Shown piece after piece: positions 26,361-35,539 of a DNA stretch of 64,000 bases. Positions within the stretch are counted from its first letter, which is position 1. The number at the start of each line of letters is the position of its first letter. The stretch spans positions 124,001 to 188,000 of the forward strand of contig NZ_CABVPN010000015.1 in the NCBI RefSeq assembly GCF_902499115.1, read 5' to 3'. The position numbers and the translations under genes are program-made. Origin of the DNA: Burkholderia diffusa. Its GTDB lineage: Bacteria > Pseudomonadota > Gammaproteobacteria > Burkholderiales > Burkholderiaceae. Below the pieces are notes generated by a model. The model had not been told where the DNA came from and did no database searches. It saw only the letters and a program-made list of their open reading frames with translations.

Positions 26361-27020
26361 ATGGCGATTCCGATGCGCAAGAAGCAATCCCCCGTCAAAG
26401 ACCTGCTGCTCACCCGCTATGCACCGATCGCCGACGGCATCGCGGCGCTGTTCTTCCCGTATGCGGAAGTCGTGATCCACGACCTGCACGACCAGACCGT
26501 GCTGTATCTCGCGAACAACCTGTCGAAGCGCGAGGTCGGCGACGACTCCGCGCTCGAGGAAATCGATCATTCGGCGCGCGAGCGCGTGATCGGTCCGTAC
26601 GAAAAGCTGAACTGGGACGGCCGGCGGATGCGTTGCGTGAGCAACGTGCTGTTCGACGACGAAGGCCGCCCGGCCGGGATGATGTGCATCAACTTCAACA
26701 TCGCGGTGTTCGACGACGTCCGCGCGACGCTCGACGTCTTCATCAAGGGCGCGGGCATCGTCGCGCAACCGGACGAGCTGTTCCGCGACGACTGGCAGGA
26801 GCGTATCAACACGTTCCTGCACGGCTGGCTGCGCGAGCGGCAGGTCGGCTTGAACGGGCTCACGCGCGAGCACCGGCGCGAACTCGTCGAAGCGCTGTAC
26901 GCGGAAGGCGCGTTCCGTGGCAAGAGCGCCGCGAACTACGTCGCGAACGTGCTCGGGATGGGGCGCGCGACCGTCTACAAGCACCTGAAGCATCTGAAGG
27001 AAACGCAGGGCGACGCGTAA
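26361..27020 (+). CDS. YheO-like PAS/HTH transcriptional regulator (DauR-like)
   Basis: 219 residues. The N-terminal YheO-like PAS domain (about 12-130) starts PVKDLLLTRYAPIADGIAALFFPYAEVVIHDL and contains GMMCINFNIAVF; the C-terminal helix-turn-helix (about 165-215) has KSAANYVANVLGMGRATVYKHLKHL. Pseudomonas DauR, a repressor of D-arginine catabolism, has this architecture. Start uncertain: ATG at 26361 chosen by domain length; an ATG at 26226 would overlap the preceding stop codon but adds low-complexity sequence. Presumed to act on the two operator arrays upstream. Confidence 0.82.
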   Translation: MAIPMRKKQSPVKDLLLTRYAPIADGIAALFFPYAEVVIHDLHDQTVLYLANNLSKREVGDDSALEEIDHSARERVIGPYEKLNWDGRRMRCVSNVLFDDEGRPAGMMCINFNIAVFDDVRATLDVFIKGAGIVAQPDELFRDDWQERINTFLHGWLRERQVGLNGLTREHRRELVEALYAEGAFRGKSAANYVANVLGMGRATVYKHLKHLKETQGDA

Positions 27021-27215
27021 GCAGCGCGTGCGGCGAGCGGCGGCGCCGGGCATGCCGTCATCGCCATCGACAATCGCTACCGGTACACACCATGCGTGTC
27101 TATGCTTCGTGAAGCGTCCGGGCCGGCCCGTTCCACCTGGGCGAGACGCCGACGAAGCATCGAAGCATAAAATGATATAGTCCCGGTTACATTTATTTGC
27201 CGTCCCGGACCGCCC

Positions 27216-27947
27216 ATGACGACCACCCCTGCCCCGACTGCCCGCCCGACCCTGACCGTCGAAATCTGGTCCGACCTGATCTGCCCATGGTGCTGGATCG
27301 GCAAGCGCCGCTTCGACGAGGCGCTCGCCGCATTTGCGCACGCCGAGCACGTCGACGTCGCGCTGCGCGCGTACCGGCTGATGCCGGGCCAGCCGGTCGA
27401 ACCGGTCGAGGCGATGCTCGCCGGCAAGTACCGGATGTCGCCCGCGCAGGTCGACCAGATGCTGCGCCAGGTGACCGATGCGGCCGCGAGTGTCGGGCTC
27501 CGCTACGACCTGCCCGGCACGTTCGTCGGCGACACGCTCGACGGTCACCGGCTCGTGAAGCTCGCGGAAACGACCGGCCGTGCGCATGCGCTGACCGAGC
27601 GGCTGTACCGCGCGTATTTCTGCGAGCACGGCTCGCTGTTCGACCACGCGGCGCTGATCGACTTCGCGGTCGAAGCGGGGCTCGAGCGCTCGGCCGTCGA
27701 AGCCGTGCTGCGCAGCGACGCATACCGTGACGAAGTCGAGGCCGACATCGCGCACGCGGCGCAGATCGGCGGACGCGGCGTGCCGCTGTTCGTGTTCGGC
27801 GGCCGTTACGCGGTATCGGGCGCGCAGCCGACCGACGTGTTCGCGCAGGCACTCGAGCAGGCGTGGCGCGATAGCGCCATCGTCGAATTCGCCGGCGACG
27901 CCGCCGCATGCGGCCCCGACGGCTGCGAACTGCCGCCGCGCGGATAA
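27216..27947 (+). CDS. FrnE-like DsbA-family oxidoreductase
   Basis: 243 residues, no signal peptide, so cytoplasmic. Thioredoxin fold with CPWC (Cys23, Cys26) in WSDLICPWCWIGKRRF, an inserted helical domain, and the cis-Pro loop GGRGVPLFVFGGRYAVSGAQP. C-terminal CGPDGCELP adds two cysteines, as in FrnE proteins. Family members act in disulfide chemistry or oxidative stress. Monocistronic by context. Confidence 0.85.
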   Translation: MTTTPAPTARPTLTVEIWSDLICPWCWIGKRRFDEALAAFAHAEHVDVALRAYRLMPGQPVEPVEAMLAGKYRMSPAQVDQMLRQVTDAAASVGLRYDLPGTFVGDTLDGHRLVKLAETTGRAHALTERLYRAYFCEHGSLFDHAALIDFAVEAGLERSAVEAVLRSDAYRDEVEADIAHAAQIGGRGVPLFVFGGRYAVSGAQPTDVFAQALEQAWRDSAIVEFAGDAAACGPDGCELPPRG

Positions 27948-28075
27948 CCTCCCGGCGCCGCGCGACGCGCGCCGCCGCTACGCGTCGCTCCTGCCATAAA
28001 CCGGCAGGAAGCGCGCGCGAATGACGTCTACAATGCAGCCTTTCAAATAACTATCAGAGAGAAGGCGGCCAGCCC

Positions 28076-29515
28076 ATGACCCACGGGATCCACGGCGAGA
28101 AGCGCTGGTACGCGCTGATCGTCCTCTGCCTCGGCGTGCTGATGATCGTGCTCGACAGCACGATCGTCAACGTTGCGCTGCCGTCGATCAGCACCGACCT
28201 CCATTTCACCGAGACGGCCCTCGTGTGGGTCGTCAACGCATACCTGTTGACGTTCGGCGGCTGCCTGCTGCTCGGCGGCCGGCTCGGCGACCTGTACGGC
28301 CAGCGGCGCATGTTCCTCGCCGGCCTCGTCGTGTTCACGCTCGCATCGCTCGCCTGCGGCCTCGCGCAGTCGCAGACGATGCTGATCGCCGCGCGCGCGG
28401 TGCAGGGCTTCGGCGGCGCGATCGTGTCGGCCGTGTCGCTGTCGCTGATCATGAACCTCTTCACCGAACCGGGCGAACGGGCGCGCGCGATGGGCGTCTA
28501 CGGCTTCGTCTGCGCGGGCGGCGGCAGCATCGGCGTGCTGCTCGGCGGGCTCTTGACGAGCACGCTGTCGTGGCACTGGATCTTCCTCGTCAACCTGCCG
28601 ATCGGCTTCGCGGTCTATGCGATGTGCGTCGCGCTGCTGCCGAGCATGCGCGCGCCGGCCGGCGCCGCGCGGCTCGACGTCGCGGGCGCGATCACCGTGA
28701 CCGCGTCGTTGATGCTCGCGGTCTACGGGATCGTCGGCGGCAACGAGGCCGGCTGGCTGTCGACGCAGACCGTCGTGCTGATCGGCGCGGCCGTCGTGCT
28801 GCTCGCGCTGTTCATCGCGATCGAGGCGCGCGTCGCGCATCCGCTGATGCCGCTCACGCTGTTCGCCGCGCGCAACGTCGCGCTCGCGAACGTGATCGGC
28901 GTGCTGTGGGCGGCGGCCATGTTCGCGTGGTTTTTCCTGTCCGCGCTCTACATGCAGCGCGTGCTCGGCTACGGGCCGCTGCAGGTCGGGCTTGCGTTCC
29001 TGCCGGCGAACCTGATCATGGCCGCGTTCTCGCTCGGGCTGTCGGCGCGGATCGTGATGCGCTTCGGAATCCGCGGCCCGATCGCGGCCGGCCTGCTTGT
29101 CGCGGCGTGCGGCCTCGCGCTGTTCTCGCGCGCGCCGGCGGACGGCAGCTTCGTCTGGCACGTGCTACCGGGCATGACGCTGCTCGGCATCGGCGCCGGC
29201 GTCGCGTTCAATCCGGTGCTGCTCGCCGCGATGAGCGACGTCGACCCGGCCGATTCGGGGCTCGCGTCAGGCATCGTCAACACCGCGTTCATGATGGGCG
29301 GCGCACTCGGCCTCGCCGTGCTCGCGAGCCTTGCGGCCGCCCGCACCGATGCGCTCGCGGCCACGCACGCCGCGCCACTCGACGCGCTGAACGGCGGCTA
29401 CCACGCGGCCTTCGCGTTCGGCGCGGTGTTCGCCGCCGCCGCCGCGCTGATCGGCCTTGCGCTGCGCATCCGGCCGCAGAACGGCGTCGAAGGCGTCGGC
29501 CCCGCGATGCACTGA
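28076..29515 (+). CDS. 14-TM MFS efflux transporter (DHA2, EmrB/QacA family)
   Basis: 479 residues of almost wholly hydrophobic sequence with about 14 membrane segments. Motif A GGRLGDLYGQRRMF between TM2 and TM3, motif D1 LDSTIVNVALPSI in TM1, and motif C-like GGGSIGVLLGG in TM5 mark a drug:H+ antiporter of the DHA2 group. Substrate unknown. No adjacent membrane-fusion protein or TetR regulator, unlike emrAB operons. Confidence 0.88.
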   Translation: MTHGIHGEKRWYALIVLCLGVLMIVLDSTIVNVALPSISTDLHFTETALVWVVNAYLLTFGGCLLLGGRLGDLYGQRRMFLAGLVVFTLASLACGLAQSQTMLIAARAVQGFGGAIVSAVSLSLIMNLFTEPGERARAMGVYGFVCAGGGSIGVLLGGLLTSTLSWHWIFLVNLPIGFAVYAMCVALLPSMRAPAGAARLDVAGAITVTASLMLAVYGIVGGNEAGWLSTQTVVLIGAAVVLLALFIAIEARVAHPLMPLTLFAARNVALANVIGVLWAAAMFAWFFLSALYMQRVLGYGPLQVGLAFLPANLIMAAFSLGLSARIVMRFGIRGPIAAGLLVAACGLALFSRAPADGSFVWHVLPGMTLLGIGAGVAFNPVLLAAMSDVDPADSGLASGIVNTAFMMGGALGLAVLASLAAARTDALAATHAAPLDALNGGYHAAFAFGAVFAAAAALIGLALRIRPQNGVEGVGPAMH

Positions 29516-29821
29516 CCGTCGGCGGGCGGCACCGGTCGCCGGCATCGCAACGGGGCGCGCACTGTCGCGCCCTTTTTTGCGCGCGCCGGGGTACGGCACG
29601 CATGCCCGATTCGTCATACCTTTCTGGCCGATCGCGTAATCGGCCTCTCCGTCGATCGAACGCCCGTTTCACGCCCGTCCGGCCGCCCGCCGCACGGGCC
29701 TTCCCGGCCGATTTTTAACGCAGTCGTACATCGAACCGCCACATTTGCGACAATGGCGGACTTTGACGCGCGCGCAGCGGCCGCGCGCCGCCGCCGAACG
29801 CCGCATAACCGCCTGCTTCCG
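29516..29821. other. Intergenic region between DHA2 and TauE genes
   Basis: 306 bases. Holds the DHA2 terminator at 29553-29578; the remainder has no feature I can name beyond a likely promoter for the next gene. Confidence 0.6.
29553..29578 (+). terminator. Rho-independent terminator after the DHA2 gene
   Basis: GGGCGCG / CGCGCCC seven-base stem with a six-base loop followed by TTTTTT, 37 bases after the stop codon. Confidence 0.88.
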
Positions 29822-30610
29822 ATGTCGCTTCCCCATATCGATCTGCTGTACTCCCTGTCCGGCCTGTTCGTCGGCATCCTCGTCGGCCTGACGGGCGTCG
29901 GCGGTGGTTCGCTGATGACACCGATCCTCGTGCTGCTGTTCGGCGTCCACCCGGCGACAGCGGTCGGCACCGACCTGCTGTACGCGGCCGCGACCAAGGC
30001 GACCGGCACGCTCGTCCACGGCCTGAAGGGGTCGATCGACTGGCGTATCACGGGCCGGCTCGCGGCCGGCAGCGTCCCGGCCGCGGCGCTCACGCTGTGG
30101 TGGCTGCACACGCACGGGATGAACACGCCGGGCACCGCGCGCATGATCCAGCTCGTGCTCGGCATCGCGCTGCTGCTCACGTCGCTTGCGCTGATCTTCC
30201 GTCCGCAATTGACCGCGTTCGCCGCGCGCAACCCGCTCGCGCCGAGCCCTGCGCGCACGCTGTGGTCGACCGTGCTGACGGGCGCCGTGCTCGGCGTGCT
30301 CGTGTCGATGACGTCGGTCGGCGCCGGCGCGATCGGCGTCACCGTGCTGCTGCTGCTGTACCCGACGCTCGCGACCACGCGCATCGTCGGCTCCGACATC
30401 GCGCACGCGGTGCCGCTCACGCTCGTCGCGGGCATGGGCCACTGGCTGCTCGGCTCGGTCGACTGGTCGATGCTGCTGTCGCTTCTGCTCGGCTCGCTGC
30501 CCGGCATCGTTATCGGCAGCCTGCTGTCGGCGCGCGCGCCCGAGCGGCTGCTGCGCAACCTGCTCGCCGCGACGCTCGTCGCGGTCGGCGTGCGGCTCGT
30601 GCTCGCGTAG
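29822..30610 (+). CDS. TauE/SafE-family sulfite/organic-anion exporter-like permease
   Basis: 262 residues, about eight membrane segments. N-terminal SGLFVGILVGLTGVGGGSLMTPIL and the mid-protein repeat GAVLGVLVSMTSVGAGAIGVTVLLLLYP are the paired family signatures. Family members export sulfite, sulfoacetate and related anions; the substrate here is unknown. Start ATG at 29822 (MSLPHIDLLYSL); an upstream in-frame ATG adds a basic, non-family stretch. Confidence 0.86.
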   Translation: MSLPHIDLLYSLSGLFVGILVGLTGVGGGSLMTPILVLLFGVHPATAVGTDLLYAAATKATGTLVHGLKGSIDWRITGRLAAGSVPAAALTLWWLHTHGMNTPGTARMIQLVLGIALLLTSLALIFRPQLTAFAARNPLAPSPARTLWSTVLTGAVLGVLVSMTSVGAGAIGVTVLLLLYPTLATTRIVGSDIAHAVPLTLVAGMGHWLLGSVDWSMLLSLLLGSLPGIVIGSLLSARAPERLLRNLLAATLVAVGVRLVLA

Positions 30611-30664
30611 GCGCCGCCGCCGGGCGCCTCCTTCAGCCGCCGGCATCGCCATGCGCTGAAAAAA

Positions 30665-30696
30665 ACAGCCCGACCGGCCTGCGCCGATCGGGCTGT
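30665..30696 (-). terminator. Rho-independent terminator of the S10 peptidase gene
   Basis: ACAGCCCGA...TCGGGCTGT outer stem extended by CGGC/GCCG with one mismatch; on the minus strand followed by a run of six to seven T. No T-run on the plus side, so it serves the minus-strand gene. Confidence 0.85.
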
Positions 30697-30767
30697 CGTC
30701 CATCCGGGGCCTCGCGAACCCGCACCGCCCGGCGCAAGGCCGGACCGTGCGGGCCGCAACGCGATGC

Positions 30768-32603
30768 TTACTGCCCCTGCTGCTTCAACTGTTGCTGCTT
30801 GAGCTGCTGCGTGCGCGCCTGCAGCTTCAGCACGCGCTGCAGTGCGGTGCGGTTCGCGAGGATGCCGTCGTAGAAGTTGGCGAGATCGCCCTTCAGCGCG
30901 GTCCGCGACGCGTCGTTCAGGTAGATCATGTGGCCCGACGGGTAGTTCTTGATCGTCAGGTTCTGCGCCTTGAGCGTCGGATCGAGCGCCATCTGCGCGA
31001 GCGTCAGCTCGGTCTGGTGGAACGGCGTGACCGCATCGAAATAACCGTTCGCCGACAGCACCTTCAGGTCCGGGTTCACGCTCATCGTCGCCGCCAGGTC
31101 GCCGGCCGTGTACAGCGTGTTGCCGCCGCCCTTGTTCGCGCCGGTCGGGTCCGTGTGGCTGAAGTCCCAGTTGTTGAACACCTGGTCGTTCAGGTCCACG
31201 AACGACGACGTCGACGTGTACTTGAGGTCGGTGTTGATGTAGCTGTTCCACAGCACCGTGTACGCGCCGCCGACGTTCGTGATCGACGGATCGTTGCTGC
31301 CCGAGTTCGGCAGGATGTACGGCGCGATGCCCTTGCCCGTGAAGTTCGCGCGACCGTCGTACTGGCCGATCTGCGTGCCCGGAACGAGCGTCAGGAAGAA
31401 CGTGTACGGCGGGTTGTCGTCCGACGACGGCACGTTGCCGAGCGCGGCCGGGTTGCCGAACGTCTGGATCAGCGACGTCGGATCCGTGCCGATGTACGAG
31501 CCCATCTGCTGCGCGGTCTGCAGGTTCAGGTTAAGCCGCACGTTCACGAAGCCGCCGTCCTGCGGATTCGGCTTCTGCGCGAGCGGCGCGAGCGTGTTGT
31601 CCGCATAGTTGCGGGCCTGCACCATGTACGCGTCGAGATCCGTCGGCGTCGGGTTGAGCGTCGTCTTTTTCCAGTAGAACGCGTCGGCCGCGAGCGTCGG
31701 GAAGGTGCCCGGCGCGGACAGCGCGTTCGCGTAGTCGAGAATCGACGATTGCAGCGTGATCCCGTTCAGGTCGATGCCGTCCTCGTGCAGCACCCACGAT
31801 ACGACCGCGCTGCGCGCCGTGCCGTACGACTCGCCATACAGGAACTTCGGCGAGTTCCAGCGCGAGTACTTGGTCAGGTAGCGCTGGATGAAGCGGTCGA
31901 TCGAGTGCGCGTCCTGGTCAGTGCCCCAGAAGTCCTTGTTCTTCGCCGGGGCGATCGCCGCCGAGTAGCCGGTGCCGACCGGGTTGATGAACACGAGGTC
32001 GGTGCGGTCGAGCAGGCTGTCCGGGTTGTCGAGCAGCTTGTACGGGGCCGGCGGCGTGAAGTTCGGGAACGACGACTGCAGGCGCTTCGGCCCGTACGAG
32101 CCGAGCAGCAGGTAGACCGACGACGAGCCGGGGCCGCCGTTGTAGAAGAACGTGACCGGGCGCGGTTTCGACGGGTCCGGGTTGTCCTGGGTGTACGCGA
32201 CGTAGAACATCTTCGCGTTCGGCGCCGACGTGACCGGATCGATCGTGGTCAGGTGGCCCGTGGTGGCCGTGTACTGAACGGTCTTGCCGCCGATTGTGAC
32301 CTGGCGGTGCACGACCGCGGCCCCTTCGGTCGAATCCGTGACCGCGTCGTTCGGCCCGGTGCCGTATACGTCGTTGTCGACGTACGGCTGGTCGGCCGGG
32401 ACGGCGGCCGTTGCATTGGCGGTGGCCGCCGTGCTGCCGTTCGACGTCGTCGCGGCCGCCGCGGTGGCGGCGGTCGGGCCGGACCCGTCGTCGCCGCCGC
32501 ACCCCGTGACGAGCAGCGCCGCGGCCGCGGCTGCGGCGAGCGGCAAGCTCAGTGTCGTTCCAAATAGCGCGAAACCGTCTTTCAAGGACTTCAGTGTCGT
32601 CAT
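30768..32603 (-). CDS. S10-family serine carboxypeptidase-like lipoprotein
   Basis: 611 residues. Signal peptide with lipobox LLVTGC, lipidated Cys35, then a Thr/Ala-rich linker to about residue 75. Peptidase S10 motifs: NGGPGSSS at 155-162 (oxyanion hole), GESYG with catalytic Ser259, later GYFDAVTPF (Asp) and SGHMIY (His). Should cleave C-terminal residues of peptides at the cell envelope. The C-terminus is an unusual Gln/Lys-rich stretch (QQLKQQQLKQQGQ). Stands alone with its own terminator. Confidence 0.9.
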   Translation of the reverse strand: MTTLKSLKDGFALFGTTLSLPLAAAAAAALLVTGCGGDDGSGPTAATAAAATTSNGSTAATANATAAVPADQPYVDNDVYGTGPNDAVTDSTEGAAVVHRQVTIGGKTVQYTATTGHLTTIDPVTSAPNAKMFYVAYTQDNPDPSKPRPVTFFYNGGPGSSSVYLLLGSYGPKRLQSSFPNFTPPAPYKLLDNPDSLLDRTDLVFINPVGTGYSAAIAPAKNKDFWGTDQDAHSIDRFIQRYLTKYSRWNSPKFLYGESYGTARSAVVSWVLHEDGIDLNGITLQSSILDYANALSAPGTFPTLAADAFYWKKTTLNPTPTDLDAYMVQARNYADNTLAPLAQKPNPQDGGFVNVRLNLNLQTAQQMGSYIGTDPTSLIQTFGNPAALGNVPSSDDNPPYTFFLTLVPGTQIGQYDGRANFTGKGIAPYILPNSGSNDPSITNVGGAYTVLWNSYINTDLKYTSTSSFVDLNDQVFNNWDFSHTDPTGANKGGGNTLYTAGDLAATMSVNPDLKVLSANGYFDAVTPFHQTELTLAQMALDPTLKAQNLTIKNYPSGHMIYLNDASRTALKGDLANFYDGILANRTALQRVLKLQARTQQLKQQQLKQQGQ

Positions 32604-33213
32604 TATTGCCTCTCGAACAGAACGATAAATACCGCCGGTCGCAAAGGATCATTTGCGCCGGCGCTCCGCACCGGGAGCGCATTCGTTTTGCGATGCACTC
32701 CGAGTTTTTTACCGGATCGGCGAATACCGACCGGCACGATTTACCCCACCCATATTCCTCGACCGCACAATGGAATCAATTCCATTGCAAACGACGATTC
32801 AATAATGCTCGGCAATGCGAATTCCGCCCTGTCATCCGCATGCGCCAGAAACAGCAAGCAAAAGCATTCCCCGTGAAGCCCGCCAGAAAAGGCGCCTTCG
32901 CTTCCAAGAGACGAACGACCCCCTCGGCGAAATGCCGATCAATCGCAAAGCGGCGACCAATCGCAGCTCGAGCCGATTTAATAAAATCGAAAGGATCGAT
33001 TAACTATACGGAAAGGAATATTGTCTTTGCGGTAATTTATTAAATTAAGTGAAAATATCGGCGCATAATAGATTCCGGGTTTTACGTCGTAAAGTAATAA
33101 TTTGTTACAGAGCGTGCCATTCCGATAAAGGCCAGTGCGGGACCGATTCCAGGTGCCGAAAAGAAAAAAGCCGGACGACTGTCCGGCTTCCGTATCGCGG
33201 CGCGGCGGCGCCG
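32604..33213. other. 610-base A+T-rich intergenic region
   Basis: Lies between the S10 peptidase gene start and the hydrolase gene stop. A+T-rich especially at 32690-33110; contains a weak 6-5-6 dyad (AATCGA/TCGATT) at 32985-33001 and the hydrolase terminator at 33168-33189. No reading frame with coding character. The left part should hold the S10 promoter. Confidence 0.6.
33168..33189 (-). terminator. Rho-independent terminator of the hydroxybutyrate-oligomer hydrolase gene
   Basis: Nine-base arms AAGCCGGAC / GTCCGGCTT, four-base loop; on the minus strand followed by TTTTTTCTTTTC. Confidence 0.9.
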
Positions 33214-35304
33214 TCAGAGCGGCACGTCGATCGCGCCAGCGCCGGTCGTGATCGTGTTCGCGCCGGGGGACGCCGAGATCGGCGGCAGGTTCGCGCTCGT
33301 CAGCGCCGGCGCGGCGCCCGGCGTGCCGCCGCGCGGCACCGTGCGGATCACCTGCGACGGCGGCAGCGCGGCACCGCCCTTCAGGTGCCGCCACATCAGG
33401 TTCAGCGCCTGCAGGTTGTAGTAGTGGACCGGCACGAAGCGCGTGTCGAAGCCCGCGACGGGCAGGAACGCATCGAAGTGCTGTCCGTTCGTCACCTCGT
33501 AGAACACGAGCTGGCTGCGGCCGCCTTCGCTGATGCCGTTCTGCGCGACGTATGCGCGCGACGCATGATTCACGGGCACGAGCGCGTCGCTGCGGCCCTG
33601 CACGATGATCGCGGGCTTGCCCTGCAGGTTCGCGTTCACGCGCACTGCGTCGACGTTCGCCGGCATGTCGAGCATCCCGTTGGTCCACAGCTGCCGCAGG
33701 CACAGCGCGCCCGCGAAACTCGCGTCGGGCGTCGCGAGCCGGTGGTCGACACCCGCGCCGGTGTTGAACACGAGACTGACGCCGGCGGTCGGCGGTACGC
33801 CGTTGCCGAGACCGAACACGGCCGGCATCGGCGACGTAGCGGGCGGCGCGACCGCGCCCGTCGCCGCGCTGGTGGTCGCGAAGCTGAAATTGCACAGGTT
33901 GTCGGTCACGCGCGAGCGCGTGTACGCGTTCGCATAGGTGACCGCGATCGCCGGAATCGCCTGCGAATCCCACATCGGCGCCTGCAGCAGGTCGGAATCG
34001 GCGAGATAGCCGGCCGCATGCAGTTGCGCGAGCGCGTCGGCGGCCTGGCTTTGCGTATCGGCGCCCGACACGAGCCCCGCCGCGGCGAGCGTCGCGCAGC
34101 GCTGCGTGCGGATCGACTGCGTGGTGGCGGCCGGCAGCGCGCTCAGGTACGGCGCGCCCGCGAGCGACGCCGATGCGGCCGCGCACGGCTCCAGCAGGTT
34201 CGCGAGCGTCGCGTAGTCGGCCAGCGGCCGGCCGAACGACGGCACCGGCTGGCCGCCCTCGCGCACGACCGCGTTCGGCGCCATCCGCACGTTGACCTGC
34301 GGCTCGCCGACCACGACCGCGGTGATCCAGCGACGCGTGTCCTGCTCGGCCGCCGCGAGCGCCGCGCCGCCGCCGTTGCTGACGGACGCGGCGATCGTCG
34401 TGATGTCGCCCGGGCGGTAGCGCACGCCGTGATGCGAGCTGTCGAGCAGCGGCCCGAACTGCTCGTTGAGTGCCCAGTACGCGAATTCGACCGACTGCAG
34501 CGTCACATGCCCCCAGTCCTGCTCGGGATTCTGCTGCGAATGCGCGTGCTTGAACGCGTAGCGGTTCGGGAAGCGGCTGTTGAAGGCGGCCAGGTCGCCG
34601 CTCGTCACGTTGGCGGTAAAGAGACTGGCGTTGCCGGCGAGCACGGCGTCGGCGAGCGCGCCGTCGATCAGCGTGATCGTGTCGGAGCCGAGTTCGTGCG
34701 CGCCGTTGCCGCCACCCTTGTCGTTGTATGCGACCGCGCAGCCGCGCTTGAGGCCCCACTCGCCGGCCGCCGAAATCGCGCCGTACACGCCGCGCGAACC
34801 GGACGACGTCGCCGTGACGATGCACGGCTGCGCGGGATCGAAACTCGCGGGCACCTGCACGAGCAGCGTCACGTTCTTGCGGCCGCTGCCGTCGTCGGAA
34901 TACGCGAGATATTCGGTGCCGGGGATCTTGCCTTCGCCGAGCGTGTCGTTGCCGTCGAGATCGACGTTCGGCCCCCAGAAACGGCCGTAGCCGCCATTGG
35001 CGCTCATGTCGACGAGCGCGCGGTAGTTCGACCAGATCGCGACCCGGCGCAGCTCGGCGCTCGTCGGTCGGGACGGATTCGCGAACGCGGGCGCAGTGGC
35101 AGTGGCGAGCCCGGTCTTGCCCAGGCCGGCCGTCAGCAGATCGTCGCTCGTGCCGTCATAGGCGGTCGTGCGCACGCTGCCGGACACGAAACCCGGCAAC
35201 CGGTTGCGCTCGCCCGAATCGTCACCGTTGCAGGCACCGAGCATCGCAACCGCGACCAGCGCCGCGACCAAGAGAATCCGACTGCCCCACCCGTGCGTCG
35301 TCAT
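33214..35304 (-). CDS. D-(-)-3-hydroxybutyrate oligomer hydrolase (lipoprotein)
   Basis: 696 residues, the size of the 3HB-oligomer hydrolase family. N-terminal signal with lipobox LGAC, lipidated Cys25. Nucleophile motif ASVSNGGGAAL near residues 306-316, a serine-hydrolase elbow typical of this family. Later IIVQGRSDALVPVNHASRAY and GQHFDAF should supply Asp and His. Splits soluble oligomers released from poly-3-hydroxybutyrate. Lipid anchoring suggests a periplasmic or surface site. Monocistronic with its own terminator. Confidence 0.88.
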   Translation of the reverse strand: MTTHGWGSRILLVAALVAVAMLGACNGDDSGERNRLPGFVSGSVRTTAYDGTSDDLLTAGLGKTGLATATAPAFANPSRPTSAELRRVAIWSNYRALVDMSANGGYGRFWGPNVDLDGNDTLGEGKIPGTEYLAYSDDGSGRKNVTLLVQVPASFDPAQPCIVTATSSGSRGVYGAISAAGEWGLKRGCAVAYNDKGGGNGAHELGSDTITLIDGALADAVLAGNASLFTANVTSGDLAAFNSRFPNRYAFKHAHSQQNPEQDWGHVTLQSVEFAYWALNEQFGPLLDSSHHGVRYRPGDITTIAASVSNGGGAALAAAEQDTRRWITAVVVGEPQVNVRMAPNAVVREGGQPVPSFGRPLADYATLANLLEPCAAASASLAGAPYLSALPAATTQSIRTQRCATLAAAGLVSGADTQSQAADALAQLHAAGYLADSDLLQAPMWDSQAIPAIAVTYANAYTRSRVTDNLCNFSFATTSAATGAVAPPATSPMPAVFGLGNGVPPTAGVSLVFNTGAGVDHRLATPDASFAGALCLRQLWTNGMLDMPANVDAVRVNANLQGKPAIIVQGRSDALVPVNHASRAYVAQNGISEGGRSQLVFYEVTNGQHFDAFLPVAGFDTRFVPVHYYNLQALNLMWRHLKGGAALPPSQVIRTVPRGGTPGAAPALTSANLPPISASPGANTITTGAGAIDVPL

Positions 35305-35375
35305 TGCCGCCCTCTCGATATCGTTATCGGTCCGCCGCTACGTCGTGCGCGGCTCACGGCCTCTGAAGAACGCGG

Positions 35376-35470
35376 GGCCGTCCAGCGTTTTCCGTCCCGA
35401 AGGAAGTCCCTTGGGGATACCCGTTCGGGGGGCCTGGCGCAAAGCGGCAGGCCCGAGGCATTCTAAAGCG
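35376..35470. repeat. Structured intergenic element, possible dispersed Burkholderia repeat or small RNA
   Basis: Two adjacent hairpins: CCCGAAGG-AAGTC-CCTTGGGG type at 35397-35416, and GGCCTG...CAGGCC around CGCAAAGCGG at 35431-35453. I recall similar GACTTCCTTCGGGA-type sequence recurring between Burkholderia genes, but cannot verify this here. Lies in the 235-base gap upstream of the hydrolase gene. Confidence 0.4.
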
Positions 35471-35474
35471 CAAA

Positions 35475-35498
35475 CGGGCCCCGGTACGCCGGGGCCCG
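35475..35498 (-). terminator. Strong hairpin after the BON gene, likely terminator
   Basis: Ten-base perfect arms CGGGCCCCGG / CCGGGGCCCG with a four-base loop, 41 bases past the BON stop. Followed on the minus strand only by TTTGCGCTTT, so termination is plausible rather than certain. Confidence 0.55.
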
Positions 35499-35539
35499 CC
35501 GCAAGCGGGCGCGCGGCGCTGGCGCGCCGCCGCCCGGCA

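Noticed and set aside
30747..32567. Open frame of 606 codons on the plus strand opposite the S10 peptidase gene
   Set aside because: The minus-strand product has a lipobox and a full serine-carboxypeptidase triad; the plus-strand frame is Arg/Val-rich with no motif.
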